Notes: generated from the letters alone by a model not told the origin. Counted from the stretch's first letter, positions 19,069 to 28,706 are shown. The stretch is DNA of 64,000 bases from JACQFZ01 sp036381895 (GCA_036381895.1 DASVBY010000028.1:20540-84539), one strand, 5' to 3'. Numbers and translations are program-made.

Positions 19069-20695
19069 CTACCGACTTCTGCTCTTCCTCGCGCTCGCCT
19101 TTATCCTGATGCTCATCTGGGAGGCATGGGAGGAACACCAGCGCGCGCTCAATCCGCCGCCACCGGCTTCGACGGTCGCGCCCACGGCGCCTGCACCTGA
19201 CACAGGGGTTCCCGGCGTGCCCGACTCCGCCCCGCCGGCGTCGCCCGAAGCCCCTGTGTCCGCCCTACCCAAGGGCGACCGCGTCGTCGTTACGACGGAC
19301 CTTGTTCGCGCCGAGATCGACACCCAGGGCGGCGACCTGCGCGGCCTCTGGCTCCTGCGGCATCCCGTGGACGTCGCCCATCCGGACACGCCGTTTCCGC
19401 TGTTCCACGAAGCGAACGGCGTTTTCATCGCACAGTCGGGCCTGATCGGCCGCGACCGCGAGTACCCCACCCACAAGGTGCAGTACCGCACGGAGCGCAC
19501 CGAGTACACGCTGAACCCTGCCGCCGACGAGCTGCGCGTACCGCTCACATGGCGTGCACCGGACGGTACCGAATACGCCAAAGTCTTCGTCTTCCGGCGC
19601 AACGACTACACCATAAGCGTCGAGTACACGGTCAAGAACAACACCGCCAGCGAATGGCAGGGGTTCTTTTACGGCCAGCTCGTGCATTCTCACGTGGAAT
19701 CGCCGGGGATGTTCGGGGTCCGGACGTACACCGGAGCGGCCATCTACACGCCCGCGGACAAGTACCAGAAGGTGTCGTTCGACGACATGGCGTCGCGTGC
19801 GCTGCGCATCGAAACGACCGAAGGCTGGGTCGCGATGCTGCAGCACTACTTCGTCGGTGCCTGGCTTCCCGACCGCGGCGAACGCGTGCAGTTCTACAGC
19901 GATGTGCTCCCCGATCAGCGTTATGTGATCGGGGTCAAGGATCTGGTGCCGACGACGATAGCGCCCGGCGCGACAGGCACGCTCTCAGCGCGCCTCTACG
20001 CCGGCCCCAAGGACCAGGCGCGCCTGGAGCAAGTCGCCCCCGGGCTGGAGCTCACGGTCGACTACGGCCTGCTCACGGTCATTGCGGCGCCGCTCTTCTG
20101 GCTGCTCTCGGCCATCCACCGCGTCGTCGGCAACTGGGGCTGGGCCATCGTGCTGCTCACGGTGCTGATCAAACTCGTGTTCTACCCGCTCTCGGCCACG
20201 AGCTACAAGTCGATGGCGCAGATGAAGAAGCTCCAGCCGAAGCTGCAGAGCCTGAAGGAACGCTACGGCGACGATCGCCAGAAGCTGAACGAGGCGATGA
20301 TGGAGCTGTACAGGACCGAGAAGATCAATCCGCTCGGCGGCTGCCTGCCGATCCTGGTTCAGATCCCGGTCTTCATTGCGCTCTACTGGGTGCTGCTCGA
20401 GAGCGTGGAGCTGCGCCACGCGCCGTTCGTGCTCTGGATTCGCGACCTGTCGAGCCCGGATCCTTACTACGTGCTGCCGATCGTCATGGGCGCTACCATG
20501 TACGCGCAGCAGCTCCTCAATCCGCAGCCACCCGACCCCGTGCAGCGGCGCATGTTCATGATCATGCCCGCCGTTTTCACGGTCATGTTCCTGTTCTTCC
20601 CGGCCGGGCTGGTGCTCTACTGGACGGTGAACAACATCCTGTCCATCCTGCAGCAATGGCGCATCAACCAGGTCATCGTGGCGAAGGGCGGCTGA
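19061..20695 (+). CDS. yidC: Membrane protein insertase YidC
   Basis: This 544-residue inner-membrane insertase has the Gram-negative layout: an N-terminal membrane anchor (residues 5-20), a Pro/Ala-rich linker, a large periplasmic beta domain (about 65-335), and a C-terminal five-helix OxaA core (GNWGWAIVLLTVLIK, a conserved cytoplasmic loop beginning ATSYKSMAQMKKLQPK, GGCLPILVQIPVFIALYWVL, and LFFPAGLVLYWTVNN). Length matches E. coli YidC (548). It works with Sec or alone to insert membrane proteins, including AtpE, encoded nearby. Confidence 0.98.
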   Translation: MDNYRLLLFLALAFILMLIWEAWEEHQRALNPPPPASTVAPTAPAPDTGVPGVPDSAPPASPEAPVSALPKGDRVVVTTDLVRAEIDTQGGDLRGLWLLRHPVDVAHPDTPFPLFHEANGVFIAQSGLIGRDREYPTHKVQYRTERTEYTLNPAADELRVPLTWRAPDGTEYAKVFVFRRNDYTISVEYTVKNNTASEWQGFFYGQLVHSHVESPGMFGVRTYTGAAIYTPADKYQKVSFDDMASRALRIETTEGWVAMLQHYFVGAWLPDRGERVQFYSDVLPDQRYVIGVKDLVPTTIAPGATGTLSARLYAGPKDQARLEQVAPGLELTVDYGLLTVIAAPLFWLLSAIHRVVGNWGWAIVLLTVLIKLVFYPLSATSYKSMAQMKKLQPKLQSLKERYGDDRQKLNEAMMELYRTEKINPLGGCLPILVQIPVFIALYWVLLESVELRHAPFVLWIRDLSSPDPYYVLPIVMGATMYAQQLLNPQPPDPVQRRMFMIMPAVFTVMFLFFPAGLVLYWTVNNILSILQQWRINQVIVAKGG

Positions 20696-20705
20696 CGCCC
20701 CGGCT

Positions 20706-22055
20706 GTGACCGGCACCGACACCATCGCCGCCCTGGCCACACCGCCCGGGGTCGGCGGCGTGGCTGTCGTCCGCGTGTCCGGCCCTCTGGTGCCGGAGCT
20801 CGCACGCGCTATGCTGGGCGACCTGCCGCCTGCGCGGTACGCGGCGTACCGGGCGTTTCGCGACGCCGCCGGGGCGCCCATCGACCGCGGTATCGCGCTC
20901 TACTTTCCTGCACCCAACTCCTTCACCGGCGAGCACGTGCTCGAGCTCCACGCGCACGGCGGGCCGGTGGTTATCGACCTGCTGCTCAAGCGCGCACTTT
21001 CTCTGGGTGCGCGCCTTGCGCGGCCGGGCGAGTTCTCGGAGCGCGCGTTCCTGAACGGCAAGCTCGATCTTGCGCAGGCCGAAGCGGTCGCGGACTTGAT
21101 CAGCGCCGGTTCGGAAGCGGCGGCCCGCTCGGCGCTGCGCTCGCTCGATGGCAGGTTCTCGGAACGGGTGCGCGCCGCGGCGGATGCACTCACGCGGCTG
21201 CGCATGTACGTCGAAGCGGCGATCGATTTTCCCGAGGAGGAGATCGACTTTCTTTCGGACGGGCGTGTCGCACACGACCTCGATGCGCTCCTCGCGCAGC
21301 TCGATCAGCTCCTCGCGGAAACCCGGCAGGGAGCACTCCTGCAGACCGGGATGACCGTCGTGCTCGCCGGTGCGCCGAATGCCGGCAAGTCGAGTCTGCT
21401 CAATGCGCTGGCGGAAGAAGATGCGGCGATCGTAAGCCCGATTCCGGGCACCACCCGCGACGTGGTACGCGCGCGGCTCGCGATCGACGGCATGCCGTTG
21501 CACGTGCTCGATACGGCGGGGCTGCGCGCCGCGGCAGATCCGATCGAGCGCGAAGGCATGGCGCGGGCGCGTTCGGCAATGGCGCGCGCGGACCGCGTCC
21601 TGCTCGTCCTCGACGATGCGGCGAATGCCGACGCACAGCTCGCGGAGCTCCTTCCGCATCTGCCGGACGGCGCGAACTGGACAGCGATCTACAACAAGAT
21701 CGATCGCTCGGGACGCGCGGCCGGCGAGTGCGAGGCCGAAGGGCGCGCCGCCGTCGCGCTGTCGGCGCGAACGGGAGCGGGTCTCGACGCGCTGCGCGCG
21801 CACCTGAAGCGGTGCATGGGGTTTCAGCCGGCGGGCGAAGGCGGCTTCATCGCGCGCCGCCGCCACGTCGAGGCGATCCACCGCGCGCGCGACTGCGTCG
21901 CGCAGGGACGGACGCAGCTCCTTTCCGCCGGCGCGGGCGAGCTGCTCGCCGAGGAGTTGCGGCGCGCACAGCAGGCGCTCGGCGAGATCACCGGCGAGTT
22001 CGCCCCGGACGATCTGCTCGCCCAGATCTTCGCCAACTTCTGCATCGGAAAATGA
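20706..22055 (+). CDS. mnmE: tRNA modification GTPase MnmE
   Basis: This 449-residue GTPase works with MnmG to make 5-carboxymethylaminomethyl-uridine in tRNA wobble positions. The N-terminal TrmE domain has TIAALATPPGVGGVAVVRVSG and the folate-binding region. The G domain has G1 GAPNAGKS (222-229), G2 GTTRD, G3 DTAG and G4 NKID. The C terminus is the catalytic FCIGK with its essential Cys. The start codon is GTG, 10 bp after the yidC stop. mnmG is not adjacent; moxR-DUF58-tgpA lie between them. Confidence 0.98.
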   Translation: MTGTDTIAALATPPGVGGVAVVRVSGPLVPELARAMLGDLPPARYAAYRAFRDAAGAPIDRGIALYFPAPNSFTGEHVLELHAHGGPVVIDLLLKRALSLGARLARPGEFSERAFLNGKLDLAQAEAVADLISAGSEAAARSALRSLDGRFSERVRAAADALTRLRMYVEAAIDFPEEEIDFLSDGRVAHDLDALLAQLDQLLAETRQGALLQTGMTVVLAGAPNAGKSSLLNALAEEDAAIVSPIPGTTRDVVRARLAIDGMPLHVLDTAGLRAAADPIEREGMARARSAMARADRVLLVLDDAANADAQLAELLPHLPDGANWTAIYNKIDRSGRAAGECEAEGRAAVALSARTGAGLDALRAHLKRCMGFQPAGEGGFIARRRHVEAIHRARDCVAQGRTQLLSAGAGELLAEELRRAQQALGEITGEFAPDDLLAQIFANFCIGK

Positions 22056-22077
22056 ACCTTTCCGGCAGCCGCGGGCC

Positions 22078-24078
22078 TCACGAGCGTGGGACCAGACGTC
22101 GGCGCGGCGACATCGGACGGAAGCGGCGCACCAGGCGCGCGAGCGCACGCAACTCGCCGCGCCCCGGGCGGCCGTAGCGCAGCGCCACGTAGTGCGCGGT
22201 GATGCGATCGATCGCCGGGGCGAGATCGGGGCGCCGCGCTCGTGCGCGTTCTGCGAGCGCGAGCGGCCCCTCGGCGGCAGCACGCGCGATGCCTGCGCGC
22301 GCGAGTTTGCGGCAATAGCGCTCGTATAGATCCTGCACGGCGTCACGGCTGCGACGCCGGCGCAGCTGCAGCAGCGCGTACAGGAAGAGCAGCTGCAGCA
22401 GGATCGCGAACATCGCCGGCACCGAGTACTCGGTGAGACCGATGAGCTCGAGGAACTCGCGCTGTCGCTCGAGCGTGTAGTTGCTGACCCACCGGTACCA
22501 GGAGAAGTTGAGATAGTCCCAGGCGAGCCGCGTGCGGAACCAGGCGCGATCGAGCCAGGGAAGCTCGATGGCCCGCAATACGGCGTCCGCCGCCGCGTTC
22601 AGCGGCAGGCCCTGCGAGCTCAGACGGCGCACGCCGTCGATGCCGTATTCGATGCGCGAGGGCGCGATCGCCGCGGTCGGATCGACGCGCGTCCATCCGC
22701 GCTCCGCGAGCCACACCTCGGCCCACGCGTGCGCATCGGACTGGCGCACCATCAAATAATCGCCGGCGTCGTTGTACACGCCGCCCTGATAGCCGATCAC
22801 CACCCGCGCGGGAATGCCGGCGGCGCGCATGAGCGTGACAAACGCAGCGGCATAATGCTCGCAGAAGCCGCGGCGCGTCTCGAACAGGAACTCGTCGACC
22901 GGGTTGCGCCCGAGCAACGGCGGATTGAGCGTGTATACGAACGGCTCGCGGTTGAAGTGCGCGAGCGCGGCGCGGACGACATCGGCATCCGCGGCCCGCT
23001 CCGTCCGCCAGCTGTCGACGAGCGCCTGCAGTCGCGCGCTCGGGGGATGCGCCAGCGCGAGCGCGCGGCGGCGCTCTTCGGGGTCGAGCGCGCCCGTGCG
23101 GTAGCGCGTGGCCGAGACCAGCTCGTAGCTGCGGTGCTCGCGCTGGGCGCGGCGCGCTTCGTAGACGAACCCCGCCCGCCGCCGCAGCTCGGCCGGCGCC
23201 GATACCGGCACATCGAGTGCCGGCACCCACGGCCGCTTGCTCGGCTCGGGCATCACGCGATAGGAGCGCAGCTCGCCGAGCCGCCGCAGCGTCGCCCGCT
23301 CCGCCAGCGGCGGCCCCTCGGTCCAGGTCCGTCCGTCGCTGTCCCAGAGTACGCGCACTCGCCAGTAGAGATCGCGATTCGGCGGCGGCGGGCCGTCGAA
23401 GTACGCGCGGAACGCCACCTCGTCCGAGAGCGTGAGCGCGCTCACGCTGCCCGGTTCCATACGGTCCGATAGCCCGCTCGTGCCGCCGCTGTCGCTGACC
23501 TGAAACGCCCAGAAGGCGTCGGGAAGGCGCGGGAACAGCAGGTACGCAACGACCATCAAGGGAAGCGCCTGGAGCACGATCACCGCCGAAGAACGGGCAA
23601 TCGCGCGCAGGGAAAGCCCGGGATGCTGCAGGCGCATGAGCGCGGCGGTCACGGCAACGACCGCCACCAGCGTGTACGCTCCGAGGACGAGGGAACTGCT
23701 GTAGAGGAAGCCCCCGAGCAGGACGAGCAGCAGCAGCAGTGCCGCGAGGACCGCATCGCGCAGCGAGCGCAGCTCGAGGAGCTTCAGTCCCGTGAGCAGC
23801 ACGAGCAGCGAGATCCCCGGTTCGCGCCCGAGCAGCGTTCCGTAGTAGCGCAGCACCGCGGCGACGGCAGCGAGTGCGAGAACCCAGCGCAGCCAGCGCC
23901 GGAGCTGCGGCCAGCCGAAGCGCGTGTGCAGGTAGTGCCAGCCGACCGCGGCGAGATAGGCGGCGCTGATCCAGATTGGAAGTTCGCCGAGGAGCGGAGC
24001 GATCACGACCACGGCGACGCCGGCGAGCCAGTCGGCGGCCTGCGGCGATGCGGACGGTGCGGGCGGCTCCCGACTCAT
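22078..24078 (-). CDS. TgpA-type membrane transglutaminase (DUF3488/transglutaminase domains)
   Basis: This 666-residue protein has about six N-terminal membrane helices (residues 15-185, DUF3488), a periplasmic transglutaminase-like domain with the catalytic triad C406 (RRGFCEHYAAAF), H450 (SDAHAWAEVWL) and D466, and a further helix near 555-575 followed by a cytoplasmic DUF4129-like tail. Pseudomonas TgpA has this design and is essential there. The ATG at 24078 overlaps the DUF58 gene stop (ATGA); upstream in-frame residues belong to that gene's region. It ends the moxR-DUF58-tgpA operon. The physiological substrate is unknown. Confidence 0.92.
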   Translation of the reverse strand: MSREPPAPSASPQAADWLAGVAVVVIAPLLGELPIWISAAYLAAVGWHYLHTRFGWPQLRRWLRWVLALAAVAAVLRYYGTLLGREPGISLLVLLTGLKLLELRSLRDAVLAALLLLLVLLGGFLYSSSLVLGAYTLVAVVAVTAALMRLQHPGLSLRAIARSSAVIVLQALPLMVVAYLLFPRLPDAFWAFQVSDSGGTSGLSDRMEPGSVSALTLSDEVAFRAYFDGPPPPNRDLYWRVRVLWDSDGRTWTEGPPLAERATLRRLGELRSYRVMPEPSKRPWVPALDVPVSAPAELRRRAGFVYEARRAQREHRSYELVSATRYRTGALDPEERRRALALAHPPSARLQALVDSWRTERAADADVVRAALAHFNREPFVYTLNPPLLGRNPVDEFLFETRRGFCEHYAAAFVTLMRAAGIPARVVIGYQGGVYNDAGDYLMVRQSDAHAWAEVWLAERGWTRVDPTAAIAPSRIEYGIDGVRRLSSQGLPLNAAADAVLRAIELPWLDRAWFRTRLAWDYLNFSWYRWVSNYTLERQREFLELIGLTEYSVPAMFAILLQLLFLYALLQLRRRRSRDAVQDLYERYCRKLARAGIARAAAEGPLALAERARARRPDLAPAIDRITAHYVALRYGRPGRGELRALARLVRRFRPMSPRRRLVPRS

Positions 24079-25064
24079 GTGGCTTCGAACAGCGCGAGGC
24101 GCTCGAGGCAGCGATCGCGATGCGCCGGCCCGAGTCCCGGGGCGATACGGACGCCCGGCAGGCGCAGCCCGTAAGAAATCCGCTGCTGCTCCGCCGTGAG
24201 CACCCAGCGGCAGAGCAGACTCAGGCGCTCCTCGGTGGCATAGCCCGTGAGCAGGTGCCAGTCGAGGACGATTTCTTTCGCCCCGGCCGAGGCGAATTGC
24301 TTGGTATACCAGCCCTGGCCGCTCGCCGCCTTCTTCCACGCGACGCGCTGCAGTGAATCGCCGTAGCGGTATTCACGCAGGCCGGCGAAATCGTCGTCCT
24401 CGAGTCGGGCGCTCGGCGTGCCGGTGCAGTGCACGCCGGCGCGGTCGGGCAGCGGGCGGTCCTCCGGCGCGGGCTTCGGATAAACGAGGCACGCGCCGGG
24501 AAGCGCGAGCGGTCGCGACCACGCGTGCCAGAGACCGAGCGGGAAACGGGTGCGCAGCCTTACCGGTGGCGCCGCGATGTAGCCGCGCTGCGCCGTAGTC
24601 ACCTCGAGCATGACCACGGTCTCGCCGCCCGCCGGTACGTCGAAGCGCCGCGTGCCGGTGGGCCCGGAGAGCTCGATCGCCGATCGCGGCACGTCGGAGT
24701 CGTTGCGCACGACGAGCGTGAATCGCGCGATGTCGCCGGCGAACACCGGCGGCGCGGGACCGGCGGCGACGCGCAGGGACGCGAGGTTGCGATGCGTGTG
24801 CAGGATCGCGACCACGCCGATCGCGGCGAGCATGAATGCGAGCGCGTAGGCGAGACCGTTGGCGTAGTTGATCCCCGCGAACAGCACGACGAAGACGATC
24901 GCACCGTAGTACAGGCCCTCGCGGGTGGGCAGAATGTAGAGCGCACGCCGCCGCAGGCGTATCCCGCCGCCGGGCAGGGACAGCGGCGCGTGGCGGACGG
25001 CGACGCGGCCGAGCAAGCGTGCGGCTGCCACACCGCGCAACCCGCGGGTCGCGTTCGCGCTCAC
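24075..25064 (-). CDS. DUF58 domain protein
   Basis: This 329-residue protein has two membrane helices near residues 50-90 and a DUF58 core with the typical LEDDDFAGLREYRYGDSLQRVAWKKAAS segment (about 220-247), whose YRxGDxxRxIxW pattern defines the family. DUF58 proteins are encoded with MoxR AAA+ ATPases and transglutaminases, and often carry a vWA-like fold. Both ends overlap neighbours by ATGA, showing tight coupling with moxR upstream and tgpA downstream. A role in assembling or activating periplasmic complexes is inferred from the family context. Confidence 0.9.
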   Translation of the reverse strand: MSANATRGLRGVAAARLLGRVAVRHAPLSLPGGGIRLRRRALYILPTREGLYYGAIVFVVLFAGINYANGLAYALAFMLAAIGVVAILHTHRNLASLRVAAGPAPPVFAGDIARFTLVVRNDSDVPRSAIELSGPTGTRRFDVPAGGETVVMLEVTTAQRGYIAAPPVRLRTRFPLGLWHAWSRPLALPGACLVYPKPAPEDRPLPDRAGVHCTGTPSARLEDDDFAGLREYRYGDSLQRVAWKKAASGQGWYTKQFASAGAKEIVLDWHLLTGYATEERLSLLCRWVLTAEQQRISYGLRLPGVRIAPGLGPAHRDRCLERLALFEAT

Positions 25065-26002
25065 GGAATCGGGACCGAGGCGAGCAGCGCCGCCACCGTG
25101 TCGGGCGGCGCGTCCGGCGCGAGGCGTACCCGGTGCCCGATCACCGGCTCGGCCACGGCCTGCACATCCTCGGGCACGACGTGATCCCGCCCGGCGAGCA
25201 GCGCCCAGGCGCGGGCGGCGCGCAGGAGCGCGAGCGCGCCGCGCGGGCTCAGGCCAAGCGCGAGCGCCGGGCTTTCGCGCGTTGCCGCGGCGAGCGCCTG
25301 CACGTAGTCGATCAGCGCATCGCTCGCGTGCAACTGCGCTGCCTGCTGCTGCAGCGCGAGCAGCGCCGCGGCGTCCATCACCGCCGGGGTCTCGCGCAGC
25401 AGCTCGCGGCGGTCGCGACCCTTGAGCAGCGCGCGCTCGGCGCGCGGATCGGGGTAGCCGAGCTCGAGGCGCATCAGGAAGCGGTCGAGCTGCGACTCGG
25501 GCAGCGGGAAGGTGCCGATCAGGTGCTGCGGGTTCTGCGTCGCGATGACGAAGAAGGGCTCGGGGAGCCTGAGCGTCATGCCGTCGCTCGTCACCTGGCG
25601 TTCTTCCATGACTTCGAGCAGCGCGCTCTGCGTCTTCGGCGTCGCCCGGTTGATCTCGTCGGCGAGCACGAGCTGCGCGAATACCGGGCCGCGGTGGAAG
25701 CGGAACTCCCGGGTTTCCGGCTGATAGATGGAAACGCCGAGGATATCGGCCGGCAGCAGGTCGCTGGTGAACTGAATGCGCTTGAAATCGAGCCCGAGCA
25801 CCTGCGCGAGCACGTGCGCGAGCGTCGTCTTCCCGACCCCGGGAAGGTCTTCGATGAGGAGGTGCCCGCGCGCGAGCAGGCAGGCGACGGCGAGGCGGAT
25901 CTGGCGTTCCTTGCCGAGCACCACGTCACCGGCCGCGGACAGGGCGGCGTCCAGCAGGCGCCGGGTTTTCGGGGCGTTCGCAGGAACGGGGTGCAGCGAC
26001 AT
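25061..26002 (-). CDS. MoxR family AAA+ ATPase
   Basis: This 313-residue ATPase has Walker A EDLPGVGKTTL (about 50-60), the Walker B LVLADEINRATPKTQSALLEVMEE, sensor 1 FVIATQNP and the sensor 2 region LGLSPRGALALLRAARAWAL. MoxR proteins act as chaperones for cofactor insertion or complex assembly. The ATG at 26002 has a GGAGA Shine-Dalgarno; extra upstream codons in frame lack homology. It begins a three-gene operon with DUF58 and tgpA and faces mnmG divergently. Confidence 0.93.
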   Translation of the reverse strand: MSLHPVPANAPKTRRLLDAALSAAGDVVLGKERQIRLAVACLLARGHLLIEDLPGVGKTTLAHVLAQVLGLDFKRIQFTSDLLPADILGVSIYQPETREFRFHRGPVFAQLVLADEINRATPKTQSALLEVMEERQVTSDGMTLRLPEPFFVIATQNPQHLIGTFPLPESQLDRFLMRLELGYPDPRAERALLKGRDRRELLRETPAVMDAAALLALQQQAAQLHASDALIDYVQALAAATRESPALALGLSPRGALALLRAARAWALLAGRDHVVPEDVQAVAEPVIGHRVRLAPDAPPDTVAALLASVPIP

Positions 26003-26043
26003 GCGATCTCCTTGGGCCGGCGTACCGGGATGCGCCCGACTAT

Positions 26044-26107
26044 CGGGTAATTCTAGCAACCGCCTCCGCGGCAAGCGGTTACGGCCCGAATTACCCGGTG
26101 TTATCAT
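26044..26107. promoter_or_regulatory. Nested inverted repeats with divergent extended -10 promoters (moxR / mnmG)
   Basis: In the 134-bp gap between divergent moxR and mnmG, CGGGTAATT (26044-26052) pairs with AATTACCCG (26089-26097). Inside it, AACCGC (26058-26063) pairs with GCGGTT (26075-26080). Extended -10 boxes point both ways: TGcTAGAAT on the minus strand (26050-26058) toward moxR, overlapping the left arm, and TGtTATCAT on the plus strand (26099-26107) toward mnmG. The repeats could be an operator; no known regulator site is recognised. Confidence 0.45.
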
Positions 26108-26136
26108 GCCGTCGTCCCAATCCTGCCGTCCCTTCC

Positions 26137-28011
26137 GTGAATCACCCTGAGGCGTACGATGTCATCGTCGTCGGCGGCGGTCATGCCGGCACCGAAGCCG
26201 CCGCTGCCGCCGCGCGCGCGGGCGCGAAGACGCTGCTGCTCACGCAAAGCCTCGAAGCTATCGGGCAGATGTCGTGCAATCCGGCGATCGGGGGCATCGG
26301 CAAGGGGCATCTCGTCAAGGAGATCGACGCGCTCGGTGGCGTCATGGCGCGCGCGATCGACCGCGCGGGCATCCAGTTCCGCGTGCTCAACGCCCGCAAG
26401 GGGCCGGCGGTGCGCGCCACACGCGCGCAAGCCGATCGCGTTCTCTATAAGAATGCGGTGCGCCGGCTGCTCGAGCGCGAACCCAACCTGACGCTGTTTC
26501 AGCAGGCGGTCGAGGATCTGATCTTCGAGAACGGCGCCGCCGCCGGGGTGGTGACGCAGATGGGCCTGCGCTTTCGGGCGCGCGCGCTCGTCCTCACTAC
26601 CGGCACTTTCCTCGGCGGGCGCATCCATATCGGTCTGACGAACTACCCGGGCGGCCGCGCCGGCGACCCGCCCGCGAACGCGCTCGCCGCGCGGCTGCGC
26701 GACCTCGGCCTGCGCGTCGGGCGGCTCAAGACCGGCACCCCGCCGCGGCTCGACGGGCGCACGCTCGACTACAGCGTCATGGAGGTGCAGCCGGGGGACA
26801 CGCCCGTGCCGGTGTTCTCGTTCCTCGGGCGCGCCGACGAGCACCCGCGGCAGGTGGTGTGCCACATCACCCACACGAACGAGCGCACGCACGAGATCAT
26901 CCGCGGAGCGCTCCATCGTTCGCCGATGTACACCGGACGCATCGAAGGCGTCGGGCCGCGCTACTGCCCGTCGGTCGAGGACAAGGTGGTGCGCTTCGCC
27001 GAGAAGGCCTCGCACCAGGTTTTCGTCGAGCCCGAGGGTCTCGAGACCTACGAGGTCTATCCGAACGGGATTTCGACCAGCCTGCCGTTCGATGTGCAAT
27101 GGGAGCTCGTGCGCTCGATCCGCGGGTTCGAGCGCGCGGTGCTGATCCGCCCCGGCTACGCGATCGAGTACGACTATTTCGACCCGCGCGACCTCAAGCC
27201 GAGCCTCGAGACGAAACAGATTCGCGGTCTCTTCTTCGCCGGGCAGATCAACGGTACCACCGGCTACGAGGAAGCGGCGGCGCAGGGCCTGGTGGCGGGC
27301 ATCAATGCGGCGCGCTACGTGCGCGAGCAGGAGCCGTGGTGGCCGCGCCGGGACCAGGCGTACTTGGGCGTGCTGATCGATGATCTCACGACGCGCGGCA
27401 CCGCCGAGCCCTATCGCATGTTCACCTCGCGCGCCGAGCACCGGCTGCTCTTGCGCGAGGACAACGCCGACCTGCGGCTCACGCCGATCGGCCGCGAGCT
27501 CGGGCTGGTCGACGACGAGCGCTGGCGGCGCTTTTGCGAGAAGCGCGACGCCATCGCGCGCGAGCAGGAGCGGCTCGGACGCGTGCGCCTGCGTCCCTCG
27601 ATGGTGAGCGACGCCGAGGCCGCCGCCGCGCTCGGTGGGTCGCTCACGCGCGAGGCGACGCTCGCCGAGCTGCTCGCGCGTCCGGAGGTGCGCTACGGTG
27701 CGCTCATGCAGCTCCCCGGCGCCGGACCGGGGGTGGCAGACGCCGAGGTCGCGCAGCAGCTCGAGATCCAGGCGAAGTACGCGGGCTACATCGAGCGCGC
27801 GTACGCGGAGATCGAGGCGCAGCGGCGCCACGAGGAGACGCCGCTGCCCGTGGATCTCGATTATCAGCAGGTGCACGGGCTTTCGGTCGAAGTGCGCCAG
27901 AAGCTCGCGGCGCACCGGCCGGTCACGCTCGGGCAGGCGGCGCGCGTGCCGGGGGTGACTCCGGCCGCGGTTTCGCTCCTCCTGGTCCACCTGAAGCGCC
28001 GCCGCGCCTGA
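26137..28011 (+). CDS. mnmG: tRNA uridine-5-carboxymethylaminomethyl modification enzyme MnmG
   Basis: This 624-residue FAD protein (GidA) acts with MnmE on tRNA wobble uridines. It has the N-terminal FAD loop YDVIVVGGGHAGTEAA, the GQMSCNPAIGGIGKGHLV segment with an active-site Cys, CHITHTNERTHEII, and the second family signature FFAGQINGTTGYEEAAAQG. The start is uncertain. I prefer the GTG at 26137 because it gives VNHPEAYDV, close to the E. coli N terminus; an in-frame ATG at 26098 overlaps the predicted -10 box. It begins the mnmG-rsmG-parA-parB string. Confidence 0.97.
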   Translation: MNHPEAYDVIVVGGGHAGTEAAAAAARAGAKTLLLTQSLEAIGQMSCNPAIGGIGKGHLVKEIDALGGVMARAIDRAGIQFRVLNARKGPAVRATRAQADRVLYKNAVRRLLEREPNLTLFQQAVEDLIFENGAAAGVVTQMGLRFRARALVLTTGTFLGGRIHIGLTNYPGGRAGDPPANALAARLRDLGLRVGRLKTGTPPRLDGRTLDYSVMEVQPGDTPVPVFSFLGRADEHPRQVVCHITHTNERTHEIIRGALHRSPMYTGRIEGVGPRYCPSVEDKVVRFAEKASHQVFVEPEGLETYEVYPNGISTSLPFDVQWELVRSIRGFERAVLIRPGYAIEYDYFDPRDLKPSLETKQIRGLFFAGQINGTTGYEEAAAQGLVAGINAARYVREQEPWWPRRDQAYLGVLIDDLTTRGTAEPYRMFTSRAEHRLLLREDNADLRLTPIGRELGLVDDERWRRFCEKRDAIAREQERLGRVRLRPSMVSDAEAAAALGGSLTREATLAELLARPEVRYGALMQLPGAGPGVADAEVAQQLEIQAKYAGYIERAYAEIEAQRRHEETPLPVDLDYQQVHGLSVEVRQKLAAHRPVTLGQAARVPGVTPAAVSLLLVHLKRRRA

Positions 28012-28034
28012 GCGGCCGCGCGCTGCGCCCACGC

Positions 28035-28706
28035 ATGACTCCCGGCACGCAGACCGAACGCGCGAAGCTCGAGCGCCGGTTGCAGCAGGGTCTGGCCGCG
28101 CTGCACCTCGAACTGCCCGACGTGACGCGCGCGCGGCTCCTGCAGTTCCTAGAGCTGCTCGCGTACTGGAACCGCGCCTACAATCTCACCGCCGTGCGCG
28201 ACGTCGAGCAGATGCTGCCGCGGCACCTGCTCGACAGCCTGTCGGTGCTGCCCTACGTGCGCGGTATGCGCGTCGTCGACATCGGCACCGGCGCCGGGCT
28301 GCCGGGGATCCCGCTCGCGCTCGCGCTGCCCGCCGCGCATTTCGTGCTGCTCGACAGCAATGCCAAGAAGGTGCGCTTCGTGCGCCAGGCGCTGCACGAG
28401 CTCGGCGTGGGCAACGCCGAAGCGGTGCACTGCGCCGCGGAGCGCTATCGCCCGCCGGCGCCGTTCGATACGGTCGTCGCTCGTGCGCTCGCCGCCATTC
28501 CTGATATGCTGACGAGCTGCCGCCACCTGTGTGCGCCGGGCGGCGCCGTGCTCGCCATGAAAGGCGTGTATCCTCAGGAGGAGCTTGCGGGCGTCGCTGC
28601 CGGGTTTCGCGTGCGCGACGTGGTGCGTCTCACGGTCCCGGGCCTCGACGCGGCGCGGCACCTGGTGATCCTGGAACCGGTTTCGGAGCAAGAGCAGGGC
28701 GCGTGA
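28035..28706 (+). CDS. rsmG: 16S rRNA m7G527 methyltransferase
   Basis: This 223-residue methyltransferase (GidB) methylates G527 of 16S rRNA; loss gives low-level streptomycin resistance in many bacteria. It shows YWNRAYNLTAVRD, HLLDSLSVLPY, the SAM motif VVDIGTGAGLPGIPLA and the VVARALAAIPDML segment. It starts 24 bp after mnmG and its TGA shares a base with the parA ATG (TGATG). Length is slightly above the E. coli protein (207). Confidence 0.97.
   Translation: MTPGTQTERAKLERRLQQGLAALHLELPDVTRARLLQFLELLAYWNRAYNLTAVRDVEQMLPRHLLDSLSVLPYVRGMRVVDIGTGAGLPGIPLALALPAAHFVLLDSNAKKVRFVRQALHELGVGNAEAVHCAAERYRPPAPFDTVVARALAAIPDMLTSCRHLCAPGGAVLAMKGVYPQEELAGVAAGFRVRDVVRLTVPGLDAARHLVILEPVSEQEQGA

Noticed and set aside
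19690..19705. A CACGTGGAA-containing parS-like sequence inside yidC
   Set aside because: It differs from the parS consensus at several flanking positions and lies in a well-conserved coding region.
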